Shown here piece by piece: positions 32,598 through 41,957 of a stretch of DNA of 64,000 nt (its first letter is position 1; every line of letters begins with the position of its first letter). A model generated the notes under the pieces. It was not told the DNA's origin. It ran no database searches and was given only the letters and a program-made list of their open reading frames with translations. The stretch lies in assembly GCA_965247225.1 (NCBI GenBank), contig CBDFGT010000018.1:1-64000 (forward strand). The letters are read 5' to 3'. The position numbers and the translations under genes are program-made. The DNA is from CBDFGT01 sp965247225. Lineage in GTDB: Bacteria; Pseudomonadota; Alphaproteobacteria; Rhizobiales; Rhizobiaceae.

Positions 32598-33875
32598 GTG
32601 TCCAGATCCTTCATTTCAAAATTGCTCGCCACAGGTGTTTGCGTCCTCGCCTCCGGTCATTCCATGGTTCTGGCGAAGACCGATCCGGCGCAGGTAACCG
32701 CCTATTATGCGCAGCTGGCACTGGCAAAATATTCCGATGCACTGACGGCGGCAAAGACCCTCGACAAGGCCATTGACGAACTTCTTGCCAGGCCGGGCGA
32801 GGAAAGCCTGAAGGCGGCCCGCGCGGCCTGGATTGCCTCACGCCCCTTCTACATGCAGACTGAACCTTTCCGCTTTGGAAATCCGGCTGTTGATGCATTC
32901 GAGGGAAAGGTCAATGCCTGGCCGCTCGACGAAGGCATGATTGACTATGTCGATGCCGGCTATGGTACGGAAAGCGATGAAAATACGCTCTATGTTGCCA
33001 ATGTTGTTGCCAATAGGTCGATCACCATCAACGGAAAACCGGTCGATGCGGGAAGGATTACACCGGAGCTTCTGTCCGGCTCCCTGCATGAGGCCGGCGG
33101 GATCGATGCCAATGTGGCGACCGGTTACCATGCCATTGAATTTCTGCTCTGGGGGCAGGATCTGAATGGAACGGGGCCAGGCGCCGGTGACAGGCCCTAT
33201 ACGGATTATGACCAGAAAAACTGCACCAATGGCCATTGCGACCGCCGCGCCGATTATCTGAAATCCGCGTCGACCCTTCTGGTCTCCGATCTTTCGGGTA
33301 TTGTGGAAAAATGGCAACCGGGCGGTGAAGCTGCCAGGGTTCTGACCGGCGACCCCAGGGCCGGAATTGCTGCACTGCTGACAGGCATGGGTTCCCTCTC
33401 CTATGGCGAACTGGCCGGTGAACGCATGAAGCTCGGCCTTCTGCTGCACGATCCGGAAGAGGAGCAGGATTGCTTTTCGGACAATACCTATAATTCCCAC
33501 TATTATGACATTGTCGGTCTGGTGACTGCCTATACCGGCTCCTATACCCGGCTGGACGGCACGGTCATGAACGGCCCGTCGCTGCAAATGCTGGTGAAGG
33601 ACGCCGATCCAAAGCTTGATGCAGAGATGACCCAAAAGCTTGAAACCACCCTGGCGGCGGCCAAGGCCATGGTCAAAAGGGGTGAAACCGTTGAAGCCTA
33701 TGACCAGATGATTGCCGAAGGCAATACAGAAGGCAATGCCATTGTTCAGGCGGTTATCGGCGGGCTGGTTGACCAGACCAAATCCATCCAGCGCATTGTC
33801 ACGGCCCTTGATGTTACCAACGTTTCGGTGGAAGGGTCCGACAGTCTTGACAGCCCTGATGCCGTGTTCAAATAG
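32598..33875 (+). CDS. Imelysin-family periplasmic iron-regulated protein
   Basis: A 425-residue exported protein of the imelysin (peptidase M75-like) family. A signal peptide (LLATGVCVLASGHSMVLA) precedes the domain; the diagnostic GxHxxE motif is GYHAIEFLLWG at about residue 188. Members such as IrpA bind iron or serve in periplasmic iron or heme uptake, and no peptidase activity is established. GTG 32598 has GAGG upstream and a good signal peptide; ATG 32559 is less supported. It is the first gene of a four-gene operon. Confidence 0.85.
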   Translation: MSRSFISKLLATGVCVLASGHSMVLAKTDPAQVTAYYAQLALAKYSDALTAAKTLDKAIDELLARPGEESLKAARAAWIASRPFYMQTEPFRFGNPAVDAFEGKVNAWPLDEGMIDYVDAGYGTESDENTLYVANVVANRSITINGKPVDAGRITPELLSGSLHEAGGIDANVATGYHAIEFLLWGQDLNGTGPGAGDRPYTDYDQKNCTNGHCDRRADYLKSASTLLVSDLSGIVEKWQPGGEAARVLTGDPRAGIAALLTGMGSLSYGELAGERMKLGLLLHDPEEEQDCFSDNTYNSHYYDIVGLVTAYTGSYTRLDGTVMNGPSLQMLVKDADPKLDAEMTQKLETTLAAAKAMVKRGETVEAYDQMIAEGNTEGNAIVQAVIGGLVDQTKSIQRIVTALDVTNVSVEGSDSLDSPDAVFK

Positions 33876-33881
33876 ACCATC

Positions 33882-35408
33882 ATGCGTGCGCTGAACCCTT
33901 GCTCCGGTCCTTGTGGACCTGCCCTTGTGTTGCTTCTTGGCTTGACGGCAGGTGCAACAGCCGGAGATCTGTATTCAAGGCCGGACCTGGGCAAGGCCGA
34001 TGCAGCACGGGTTGCAGCCATGACGGCGCCCGCTACGGATTTTTCCAAAGCCGAACCATTTGAAGCGCTGCAGGCCGGGGCCTCGACTTCGGTCGATGCG
34101 GTCAATGACAAGGCTTTTTCGCATGTTTCCGACAATCTGGGCCAAAAGGACCGCGACGGGTTCCTGCTTGGCAACGCCCTGTTTCGCAAGCTCTGGGTCT
34201 CGTCTCCGTCCTCCACCCGGGCCTCAGACGGTCTTGGCCCGCTTTTCAACGCCCGCTCCTGTGAAAGCTGCCATATCCGGGACGGACGCGGACACCCGCC
34301 GGATGAGACGGGGGATGCAACCTCGTTTCTGGTTCGCCTTGCAAGACCGGCCGTCACGGCAGATGAAAGACGCGCCCTTTCCGATCATGATGTGCTGAAT
34401 TTCCCTGACGCTGTCTACGGTCACCAGTTGCAGGACAGGGCCATTTCCGGTCTTGCAGCCGAGGGCCATGCCGTTGTTGCCTACACGGACAGCAGCGTTC
34501 TGCTGGCGGGAGGCGAAACCATAAGCCTCCGCAAGCCGACGATCAGCGTTGCCGGTCTGGCCTATGGTCCACTGGGGACGACGACAAGCCTTTCGGGACG
34601 TATTGCCCAGCCGATGATTGGTCTGGGGTTGATAGAGGCTATCCACCCTGCGGATCTGCAGCGTTTGGCCGATCCGGATGACCGTAATCGCGACGGCATC
34701 AGCGGCAGGCTCTCGCTTGTAAAGGATGAAGACGGAGCCCTGGTTCCGGGCCGGTTTGGCTGGAAGGCGCAAAACGCCACGGTGCGACAACAAACGGCGG
34801 CGGCTTTTTCCGATGATATCGGCATTTCCACCTCCGCCAGACCTGATCCCTATGGGGACTGTACGCCTGAACAAAGCGGGTGTCTTGCGCAGGCAACCGG
34901 CGTTCAGCCCGGACTGGGTGCACAGGAAGCACCGGACCCGGTTTTGGACCTCGTCACTCTTTATGCGCAAAATCTGGCCGTGCCTGCGCGACGCAGGGCG
35001 AGCTTTTCCGAAACACTGAAAGGCAAGCAACTGTTTTACGAGACGGGATGCAGCACTTGCCACACACCAAAATTTGTAACCGGACGCGACGCTGCCAATC
35101 CCGCCCGCGCTTTCCAGCTGATATGGCCCTATTCCGATTTTCTGCTGCATGATATGGGACCAGACCTTGCGGACGGACAGCCGGTGGGCACGGCATCGGG
35201 ATCGGAATGGCGCACACCGCCTTTGTGGGGTATCGGCCTCACAGAAACCGTCAGCGGACATGGTTTCTATCTCCATGACGGGCGGGCACGCAGCCTGGGC
35301 GAGGCCATTGCCTGGCACGGTGGCGAAGCAAAAAAAGCAAGAAATCGGTTTGTAAATATGCAACAAGAGGACCGAAATTCTCTTATTCGGTTTTTGGAGT
35401 CCCTTTAA
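33882..35408 (+). CDS. Di-heme c-type cytochrome oxidoreductase (DUF1111)
   Basis: A 508-residue exported protein with two c-type heme sites, CESCH near residue 128 and CSTCH near residue 390, in the arrangement of the DUF1111 'di-heme oxidoreductase/thiol oxidoreductase' family. A signal peptide (LVLLLGLTAGATAG) is present. It starts 7 bases after the first imelysin gene and its stop meets the second imelysin start. In this operon type it may change the redox state of iron in the periplasm; that is inference. Confidence 0.87.
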   Translation: MRALNPCSGPCGPALVLLLGLTAGATAGDLYSRPDLGKADAARVAAMTAPATDFSKAEPFEALQAGASTSVDAVNDKAFSHVSDNLGQKDRDGFLLGNALFRKLWVSSPSSTRASDGLGPLFNARSCESCHIRDGRGHPPDETGDATSFLVRLARPAVTADERRALSDHDVLNFPDAVYGHQLQDRAISGLAAEGHAVVAYTDSSVLLAGGETISLRKPTISVAGLAYGPLGTTTSLSGRIAQPMIGLGLIEAIHPADLQRLADPDDRNRDGISGRLSLVKDEDGALVPGRFGWKAQNATVRQQTAAAFSDDIGISTSARPDPYGDCTPEQSGCLAQATGVQPGLGAQEAPDPVLDLVTLYAQNLAVPARRRASFSETLKGKQLFYETGCSTCHTPKFVTGRDAANPARAFQLIWPYSDFLLHDMGPDLADGQPVGTASGSEWRTPPLWGIGLTETVSGHGFYLHDGRARSLGEAIAWHGGEAKKARNRFVNMQQEDRNSLIRFLESL

Positions 35409-36505
35409 TGCGGTTTTTATCGTCTCTCTTGCTTGGCCTTGCCCTTGTTGCACCTGCCCGGACATTATGCGCGGCAGAAACAGCACAGGTGCCCGTACCA
35501 ACGGTCCAGGACATTCTCGGCAATGTGGTCGACAAGGCCATTCTTCCCGGCTACCAGGATTTCAGGCTGGCCACAGGGCAGATGCAGGGGGCAATGGAAA
35601 CCCTGTGCCAGGAACCGTCCGAGGAAAAACTCGGGGATGCCCAGATGGCTTTTGACGGTGTTGTTGCAACATGGTCCATTGTCGAACCGATCAAGATCGG
35701 TCCGGTCATTGAGGAAAACCGGTTTGAACGTATCCTGTTTTATCCGGACAGGAAGGGCATGGGCCTGCGACAGGTGCGTATGGCCCTGATGAAAAAAGAC
35801 CCTGCGGCACTTGACCCGAAAGGCATGAAGGACAGAAGCGTTGCGGTTCAGGGCATTCTGGCCCTCGAATATGTGCTGAATGGTCTCGACTTTGAAGACC
35901 TGTCTACGAAGAAAGGTGAATATCGCTGCCAGTTCGGGCTCACCATTTCCAAAAACCTTGACAGTCTTGCCGCAGACATTTCCGGTGCATGGGCCAAACC
36001 GGATGGTGTGCAGGCCAGTTTCCGCAAACCCGGCCCTGACAATCCGCTTTTCCACGATGACAAGGAAGCCTTGTTTACCGTGCTGGGTTTTCTGGTGCAC
36101 GGCCTTGAGACTATCAAGGAGCAGCGGATTTCCGCCTTCTATGAAGGTGGCGACAAATTGCCGATGACGCGCAAGGCGCTTTATTACCGGTCGTATAACA
36201 CAATGCCATCGATCGCTGCCAATCTGGAAGGGCTTTTGCGGATCTGGTCTGAATCCGGCATGAAAGACCTGTTGCAGGGCGATGCAAAACCGATTGGCGG
36301 CAATGTCGATTTCAACTTTACCTCGGCTATCAAGGCAGCCGTTGCCATGGACCTGCCTCTGGATGAGGCGCTTGCCGACGAAGACCAGAAAGGCAAGCTG
36401 GTTTTCCTGATCCTGACGCTGAAAGAGCAGATCAAACTGCTGGATACGGACTATGGCAAGGCCGTGGGCCTCGGCGCAGGATTTTCTTTTTCCGATGGAG
36501 ACTGA
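35408..36505 (+). CDS. Second imelysin-family protein
   Basis: A 365-residue exported protein with signal peptide (SSLLLGLALVAPARTLCA). The imelysin fold is recognised from the N-terminal LPGYQDF segment and the two-helix repeat layout. The central motif reads GILALEYVLNG, where the His of GxHxxE appears to be replaced, so metal binding may differ from the first paralogue. Its start overlaps the di-heme gene stop by one base. Paired imelysins around a di-heme protein are a recurring operon pattern in alphaproteobacteria. Confidence 0.8.
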   Translation: MRFLSSLLLGLALVAPARTLCAAETAQVPVPTVQDILGNVVDKAILPGYQDFRLATGQMQGAMETLCQEPSEEKLGDAQMAFDGVVATWSIVEPIKIGPVIEENRFERILFYPDRKGMGLRQVRMALMKKDPAALDPKGMKDRSVAVQGILALEYVLNGLDFEDLSTKKGEYRCQFGLTISKNLDSLAADISGAWAKPDGVQASFRKPGPDNPLFHDDKEALFTVLGFLVHGLETIKEQRISAFYEGGDKLPMTRKALYYRSYNTMPSIAANLEGLLRIWSESGMKDLLQGDAKPIGGNVDFNFTSAIKAAVAMDLPLDEALADEDQKGKLVFLILTLKEQIKLLDTDYGKAVGLGAGFSFSDGD

Positions 36506-36506
36506 C

Positions 36507-37592
36507 GTGGGATCAAGGGTCGTACTGGACCGCCGCGATTTCCTGAAAGCCGCCGGACTGGCCTGGTTTTCCACGCTGGGTGCGGGCGCGGCCCTTGCCC
36601 TTGAGCGCAGCGACAGCGTCTATAGTTCGGCTTTTATGGCCGCCGATGGATCATACGGGGTGGCAACAGTTGCCGGAAATGGCACGGTCATTGATCGTAT
36701 AGCGCTTGTCGACCGCGGCCATGATGTGACCCAATGCCCGAAAACCGGGATCAGCGTCGCCTTTGCACGCAGGCCCGGTACCTTTGCACTGGTGTTTGAC
36801 CCCAAAAATGGCACAGCTATCACGACAATCACGTCGGTTGCCGGGCGGCATTTCTTCGGTCATGGCTGTTTTTCGCAGGATGGCAGGCTGCTCTATGCCG
36901 CCGAGAATGATTACGACAATTTTGCCGGCATGATCGGTGTCTACGATGTTGGCGCGGGTTACCGGCGCATCGGCGAATTTCCGTCTTTCGGCATAGATCC
37001 GCACGACATGGCCGTCATGGAGAACGGCCGTGTGCTGGTCGTGGCCAATGGTGGTATCAAAACCCATCCCGATCATGGCCGCGACAAGCTCAATCTCGAC
37101 CACATGGAACCTTCCATGGTGTTCATTGACGCCGCGCAGGGTTCCCTGATGGAAAAGCACAGCCTGCCGGACCAGTGGCGGCAGATCTCGACCCGGCATC
37201 TGGATCTGGCCGGGGACGGTTCGGTATGGTTTGGATGCCAGTTTGAAGGCCCCAGGAACGCATCCGTGCCGCTGGTCGGGCGTTTGCGGCGTGGTGAAGA
37301 TATGGATTTTCTTGCACTTGCCGAGCCTGATCTTCAGTCACTGTCACACTATGTGGGCTCCGTTGCGGCCAATAATACGGCCGGAACGATTGCGGTCTCC
37401 TCTCCCAAGGGCGGAGTTGTCCTGACGTTTGACGCCGCGACAAAAGCCCTGGTCAGGACCGACAGGCTGCAAGGTGTTTGCGGACTGGCACCACAGGGCA
37501 AGGGCTTTGTGGAAACAACGGAAACCGGGCTTTTTGGATCTGCCCGGTCGGATCTGGCCTGGGACAATCACGTTCTGGCCCTGGTTATATGA
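36507..37592 (+). CDS. DUF1513 Tat-exported beta-propeller-like protein
   Basis: A 361-residue protein with a Tat leader (DRRDFLKAAGLAWF) and a mature part of repeated beta-rich segments, including GHGCFSQDGRLLYAAENDY and GIDPHDMAVMENGRVLVVANGG, as in the DUF1513 family. GTG 36507 is 6 bases after GGAG; ATG 36495 overlapping the imelysin gene is the alternative. Fourth gene of the imelysin operon. The Tat route suggests it folds or takes a cofactor before export. Function unknown. Confidence 0.8.
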   Translation: MGSRVVLDRRDFLKAAGLAWFSTLGAGAALALERSDSVYSSAFMAADGSYGVATVAGNGTVIDRIALVDRGHDVTQCPKTGISVAFARRPGTFALVFDPKNGTAITTITSVAGRHFFGHGCFSQDGRLLYAAENDYDNFAGMIGVYDVGAGYRRIGEFPSFGIDPHDMAVMENGRVLVVANGGIKTHPDHGRDKLNLDHMEPSMVFIDAAQGSLMEKHSLPDQWRQISTRHLDLAGDGSVWFGCQFEGPRNASVPLVGRLRRGEDMDFLALAEPDLQSLSHYVGSVAANNTAGTIAVSSPKGGVVLTFDAATKALVRTDRLQGVCGLAPQGKGFVETTETGLFGSARSDLAWDNHVLALVI

Positions 37593-37623
37593 TCCGGTTT
37601 GCTGCCTGCCACGTATTGAGAAC

Positions 37624-38085
37624 ATGAACACAAAAATCACCATCCATGCCGCTTTCATGATGACCGTTGTAGCCATCGGTATTGTGATCGGGCTCATGAA
37701 TATTCCGGGCGTCTGGTATGCTCAACTGGTCAAACCGCCATTCAATCCGCCAAACTGGATTTTCGGCCCTGTCTGGACTGTGCTCTATGGCATTATCGGG
37801 TTTGTTGGTGCCCGCACCTGGCTGGCGCAGGGCTCGACGCCTGCGCTGCGGCTCTGGTTTGCCCAGATGGCACTCAATTTTGCCTGGTCGCCGCTGTTTT
37901 TCGGGCTGAACCTGATGGTTGCTGCCCTTTGCGTGATTTTTGGCCTGTGGATTTGCATTGCACTGTTCATTGTCAGCACATGGAGAAAAGACCGCCTGTC
38001 TGCCGTGCTGTTTGTGCCCTACCTTCTCTGGGTCACATTTGCCACAATTTTGAACGGTTCCCTGATCGTCCTCAATCCCGTTTGA
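37624..38085 (+). CDS. tspO: TspO/MBR-family membrane protein
   Basis: A 153-residue five-span membrane protein. The TspO signature PPFNPPNWIFGPVWTVLYG lies at about residues 38-56, and the C-terminal WVTFATILNGSL closes the cholesterol/porphyrin-binding region. Members bind porphyrins and affect tetrapyrrole and stress responses. It lies 31 bases after the imelysin operon and may be read through from it, giving a possible heme link; that is inference. Confidence 0.9.
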   Translation: MNTKITIHAAFMMTVVAIGIVIGLMNIPGVWYAQLVKPPFNPPNWIFGPVWTVLYGIIGFVGARTWLAQGSTPALRLWFAQMALNFAWSPLFFGLNLMVAALCVIFGLWICIALFIVSTWRKDRLSAVLFVPYLLWVTFATILNGSLIVLNPV

Positions 38086-38148
38086 TGGCCTGACCTTGTA
38101 CCGGTGCCCGGTCCATGCCATTTTTGCTGTCGCGAAAAGGATTTGGGA

Positions 38149-38598
38149 ATGATAGACATGGAAAGCCATGATTTCCGCAAACGCATAGCCCGGAGCTTTG
38201 CCAGACAGGGTGCCAAGCGCACGATGAGTGCGGAGCTGTCGAGAATTGCCCATGGCACGGTGGAAATCGAGCTGCCCTTTGATGAAAAACTGACACAACA
38301 GCATGGTATCCTGCATGCCGGTGTTATTTCAGCCGTGCTGAGTACGGCCTGTACCTATTCGGCCTATACGCTGATTGACCCGGATGCAACTGTCCTGACC
38401 ATTGAGTTCAAGGTCAATCTTCTGTCGCCAGGTCGGGGAGAGCGGTTTTTGTTTCGCGGCGATATCACCAGGCCGGGAAGCAATATTATTGTTGCCGACG
38501 GGCGCGCCTATGCCACTGGCGAAGGGGCCGCAAAGCTGATCGCTTCCATGACGGCAACATTGATGGTGGTTCGCGGGCGCGAGGGTATTGAAGAATGA
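38149..38598 (+). CDS. Hotdog-fold thioesterase (PaaI family)
   Basis: A 149-residue acyl-CoA thioesterase-like protein. The hotdog signature is QQHGILHAGVISAVLSTACTYSA with the catalytic-type HGxxHAG loop, followed by the strand TIEFKVNLLSP. ATG 38149 and ATG 38158 are both possible starts. The stop overlaps the nucleosidase start by ATGA. Substrate unknown. Confidence 0.85.
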   Translation: MIDMESHDFRKRIARSFARQGAKRTMSAELSRIAHGTVEIELPFDEKLTQQHGILHAGVISAVLSTACTYSAYTLIDPDATVLTIEFKVNLLSPGRGERFLFRGDITRPGSNIIVADGRAYATGEGAAKLIASMTATLMVVRGREGIEE

Positions 38599-39233
38599 AT
38601 TTTGCAATCAAGATGATCGGCTCCATACCGGTTCTCTATGTCATGGCCGTGGATGCCGAATATGGTTCGCACCTGCGCAAGCGCTTCCAGCCATTGCTGA
38701 CCGGCGTGGGGCCTGTGGAGGCCGCAGTGACCCTGACCCGGACGCTTGGCTTGCTGAAAGCGTCCGGCCAATTGCCGGCACTGGTTGTCTGTCTGGGTTC
38801 GGCAGGGTCTGCAAACCTTGAACAGACGGAGGTCTATCAGGCCACATCCATCAGCTATCGCGATATGGATGCCTCACCGCTGGGCTTTGAAAAAGGGGCC
38901 ACACCCTTTCTGGACCTGCCGGTAACAATCGGCATGCCGCTGCGGATCCCGGGTGTCAAACAGGCCCGCCTTTCCACCGGGGGTAACATCGTTTCCGGCG
39001 CTGCCTATGACACGATTGACGCTGATATGGTCGATATGGAAACCTATGCCGCGTTGCGGGCCTCAATGGCTTTTGGCATTCCGCTTGTCGGATTGCGCGG
39101 CATTTCCGATGGCAAGGCGGAGCTGAAACAGGTCAGCGACTGGACAGAATATCTGCATGTGATTGATGCAAGACTCTCATCCGTCGTTGATGCGCTCGAA
39201 GCCGGGCTTCGGGATGGATCGATTGTGGTTTGA
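38595..39233 (+). CDS. 5'-methylthioadenosine/S-adenosylhomocysteine nucleosidase-like phosphorylase
   Basis: A 212-residue member of the nucleoside phosphorylase family. It carries the N-terminal GVGPVEAAVTLTR segment, the CLGSAGSAN loop and the active-site VDMETYA motif with the substrate-binding Met-Glu, as in MTA/SAH nucleosidases. It is somewhat shorter than E. coli Pfs (232). Its location just before guaA in a nucleotide-metabolism stretch fits purine salvage or SAM by-product removal. Confidence 0.82.
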   Translation: MNFAIKMIGSIPVLYVMAVDAEYGSHLRKRFQPLLTGVGPVEAAVTLTRTLGLLKASGQLPALVVCLGSAGSANLEQTEVYQATSISYRDMDASPLGFEKGATPFLDLPVTIGMPLRIPGVKQARLSTGGNIVSGAAYDTIDADMVDMETYAALRASMAFGIPLVGLRGISDGKAELKQVSDWTEYLHVIDARLSSVVDALEAGLRDGSIVV

Positions 39234-39295
39234 GCCATTGTTTTTTGAGGGCTTTGCCTGTTGCAAGCGGGGCCGTTTTTCATTAAAGGCTCGGC

Positions 39296-40858
39296 ATGAC
39301 CCAGATAGCGCACCCCGATACCGTTCTCATTATCGATTTTGGCAGCCAAGTCACGCAGCTGATTGCCCGGCGCGTGCGTGAAACCGGCGTTTACTGCGAA
39401 ATCGTTCCGTTTCAATCGGCTGAAGAGGGCTTTCACCGGCTGAAACCCAAGGCGATCATCTTTTCCGGTGGTCCTGCCTCTGTTCTGGAGACTGGCAGCC
39501 CGCGTGCGCCGCAGGCGGTGTTTGACTCCGGCCTTCCCATCCTTGCCATCTGCTATGGCCAGCAGACGCTGAGCGTTCAGCTCGGCGGTAAAGTCGAAGG
39601 CGGCCACGCCCGCGAATTCGGTCGTGCCGATGTACATATTCTCAAAAGCAGCCCGTTGTTTGATGGAATCTGGGAAGTGGGCCACAAATATCCCGTTTGG
39701 ATGAGCCATGGCGACCGCGTGACAGTGGCTCCGGAGGGCTTTGAGATTGTCGGGACATCGCAGAATGCGCCTTTTGCCATCTGCGTGAATGAAGCCAGGA
39801 AATATTATACAACCATGTTCCATCCTGAAGTGGTGCATACGCCCGATGGCGGCAGGCTTCTGGCCAATTTCGTGCACAGGATTGCAGGCCTGACCGGCGA
39901 CTGGACCATGCATGCCTATCGCGCCAAGGCTGTCGAGGCCATTCGTGCGCAAGTGGGTGACAAGCGGGTGCTCTGTGCCCTGTCCGGCGGGGTTGATTCC
40001 TCGGTAGCCGCCTTGTTGATCCATGAAGCCATCGGCGAAAAGCTGACCTGCGTTCTGGTGGACCACGGATTGATGCGCAAGAACGAGGCTGCCGATGTGG
40101 TCGCCATGTTCCGCCAACATTACAATCTCAATCTCGTCCATGTGGATGCATCCGATCTGTTCATAAACGCGCTGGAAGGCGAGGCAGACCCGGAAACCAA
40201 GCGCAAGACCATCGGTCGCCTGTTCATTGAGGTATTTGAGGCCGAAGCCAGAAAGCTGGGAGGCGCAGAGTTTCTGGCGCAGGGAACGCTCTATCCGGAT
40301 GTGATTGAAAGCGTGTCCTTTACCGGCGGCCCGTCTGTCACCATCAAGAGCCATCACAATGTCGGCGGTCTGCCGGCCCGCATGAACATGCAGCTTGTCG
40401 AGCCCTTGCGTGAGTTGTTCAAGGATGAAGTGCGGGTTCTGGGCCGTGAACTGGGCCTGCCGGAGAGTTTCATCGGGCGCCACCCGTTCCCGGGTCCGGG
40501 CCTGGCCATTCGCTGTCCGGGCGGCATTACCCGCGAAAAGCTGGAAATCCTGCGCGAGGCGGACGCGATCTATCTCGATGAAATTCGCAAGGCCGGTCTC
40601 TATGACACAATCTGGCAGGCTTTTGCCGTGCTGCTGCCGGTCCAGACTGTCGGGGTCATGGGCGACGGGCGTACCTATGAATTCGTCTGCGCCTTGCGCG
40701 CGGTGACATCGGTCGATGGCATGACTGCGGATTTCTATCACTATGACATGAACTTCCTTGGTCGTGCGGCAACCCGCATTATCAACGAGGTTCGCGGCAT
40801 CAACCGCGTGGTCTACGATGTGACATCCAAGCCGCCTGGCACCATCGAGTGGGAATGA
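39296..40858 (+). CDS. guaA: GMP synthase (glutamine-hydrolysing)
   Basis: A 520-residue enzyme that makes GMP from XMP. Domains: class I glutamine amidotransferase (about 1-200; catalytic Cys in AICYGQQ, His-Glu in FHPEVVH), ATP pyrophosphatase (P-loop LSGGVDSSV), and the C-terminal dimerisation/XMP-binding domain ending KPPGTIEWE. Length is standard. It is convergent with the transketolase operon, and bases 40859-40997 hold no feature I can support. Confidence 0.98.
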   Translation: MTQIAHPDTVLIIDFGSQVTQLIARRVRETGVYCEIVPFQSAEEGFHRLKPKAIIFSGGPASVLETGSPRAPQAVFDSGLPILAICYGQQTLSVQLGGKVEGGHAREFGRADVHILKSSPLFDGIWEVGHKYPVWMSHGDRVTVAPEGFEIVGTSQNAPFAICVNEARKYYTTMFHPEVVHTPDGGRLLANFVHRIAGLTGDWTMHAYRAKAVEAIRAQVGDKRVLCALSGGVDSSVAALLIHEAIGEKLTCVLVDHGLMRKNEAADVVAMFRQHYNLNLVHVDASDLFINALEGEADPETKRKTIGRLFIEVFEAEARKLGGAEFLAQGTLYPDVIESVSFTGGPSVTIKSHHNVGGLPARMNMQLVEPLRELFKDEVRVLGRELGLPESFIGRHPFPGPGLAIRCPGGITREKLEILREADAIYLDEIRKAGLYDTIWQAFAVLLPVQTVGVMGDGRTYEFVCALRAVTSVDGMTADFYHYDMNFLGRAATRIINEVRGINRVVYDVTSKPPGTIEWE

Positions 40859-40997
40859 CGGAAGACCTTGCACCAGTGAAAATCTGCGCAACAGCTTCCT
40901 GTCATCGAGATCTGGCATGACCTGCCGTTTCAGTGTCATCTTTGAGGAACTTTCCTGATGAGCGTTCCCGGACCGGTCGTAAGACCCCATGCGTTTT

Positions 40998-41957
40998 TTA
41001 CTTGCGTTTTCGGCTGACGGCCCTGCGTGTGGCCGCAGCGATTCCTTCCACGCTCAGGCCAAAGCGGTCAAAGAGCCACTCGACGGATCCCGTAGGGCAA
41101 AATCCCGGAAAGCCAATCCGCTCCACGGGAACCGGGTTGTGTGTTGCGGTGAATTCGGCAACCGCACCACCCAGCCCGCCGCGAAGATTGGCTTCTTCTG
41201 CTGTGACGATCGCTCCAAGACCGGCTGCGGCTGAAACGGCAGCCTCGTCCAGCGGATTGATCGTCGACATGTTGAGAACGCGAGCGGAAATGCCCTCTGC
41301 CTTCAAAAGGTCGGCTGCAGCTGCAGCGAGATGCACCAATGTCCCGCATGCGATGATGGCGACATCATGCCCTTCGCGGACCAGTTCCGCCTGTCCGGCC
41401 TTGAATGTTCGTCCGGACATATCGAGACCGGGGACCGGCATGCGGCTGAGGCGCAGATAGACCGGGCCTTCATGGGCAGCAGCCCATTTGACCGCCTCTG
41501 CTGTTTCCCAGGGGTCAGCAGGGGCGATGACTGTCAAGTTGCTGAACAACCGAAGCCAGGCGAAATCTTCTATGGAATGGTGCGTCGGTCCAAGCTCTCC
41601 ATAAGCGACACCCGACGACTGCCCGACAAGCTTGACATTGAAACCGGCATAGGAAACATCGGCCTTGATCTGTTCAAGAGCGCGGGCTGTCAGGAAGCAG
41701 GACGCGGCTGATACGAAGGGAATCCGGCCGCCATTTGCAAGACCTGCACTGACGCCCACCATATTCTGCTCGGCAATGCCGACATTGATCAGGCGGTCTG
41801 GAAACTTCTTCTGGAAGCCGCCGAGTTTGGAAGAGCCGACAGAATCATTGACGACGGCAACGATCCGCTCGTCTTGCTGTGCCAGGGTTTCAAGCGCTTC
41901 TGCCCAGGCATTGCGGCAATCGGAATAACCGGTTTGGATGCTTGTGACAGCTGACAT
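40998..41957 (-). CDS. Transketolase, C-terminal (pyrimidine/C-domain) subunit
   Basis: A 319-residue subunit carrying the TPP pyrimidine domain and C-terminal domain of transketolase. The catalytic region VGIAEQNMVGVSAG holds the Glu that activates the cofactor, and GVAYGELGPTHHSIEDFAWLR is typical. It starts with TAATG overlap on the N-terminal subunit gene, so the two are made together as an alpha2beta2 enzyme. Split transketolases of this size occur in specialised sugar pathways such as D-apiose (AptAB) as well as in 1-deoxy-sugar metabolism. The acceptor and donor sugars cannot be told. Confidence 0.88.
   Translation of the reverse strand: MSAVTSIQTGYSDCRNAWAEALETLAQQDERIVAVVNDSVGSSKLGGFQKKFPDRLINVGIAEQNMVGVSAGLANGGRIPFVSAASCFLTARALEQIKADVSYAGFNVKLVGQSSGVAYGELGPTHHSIEDFAWLRLFSNLTVIAPADPWETAEAVKWAAAHEGPVYLRLSRMPVPGLDMSGRTFKAGQAELVREGHDVAIIACGTLVHLAAAAADLLKAEGISARVLNMSTINPLDEAAVSAAAGLGAIVTAEEANLRGGLGGAVAEFTATHNPVPVERIGFPGFCPTGSVEWLFDRFGLSVEGIAAATRRAVSRKRK

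Noticed and set aside
34224..35501. Minus-strand open frame of 425 codons across the di-heme gene
   Set aside because: The plus strand carries two CxxCH heme sites and a signal peptide; the antisense frame shows no domain.
39044..40990. Minus-strand open frame of 648 codons opposite guaA
   Set aside because: guaA has every GMP synthase motif on the plus strand. The antisense translation has no recognisable domain, and it also covers the nucleosidase end.
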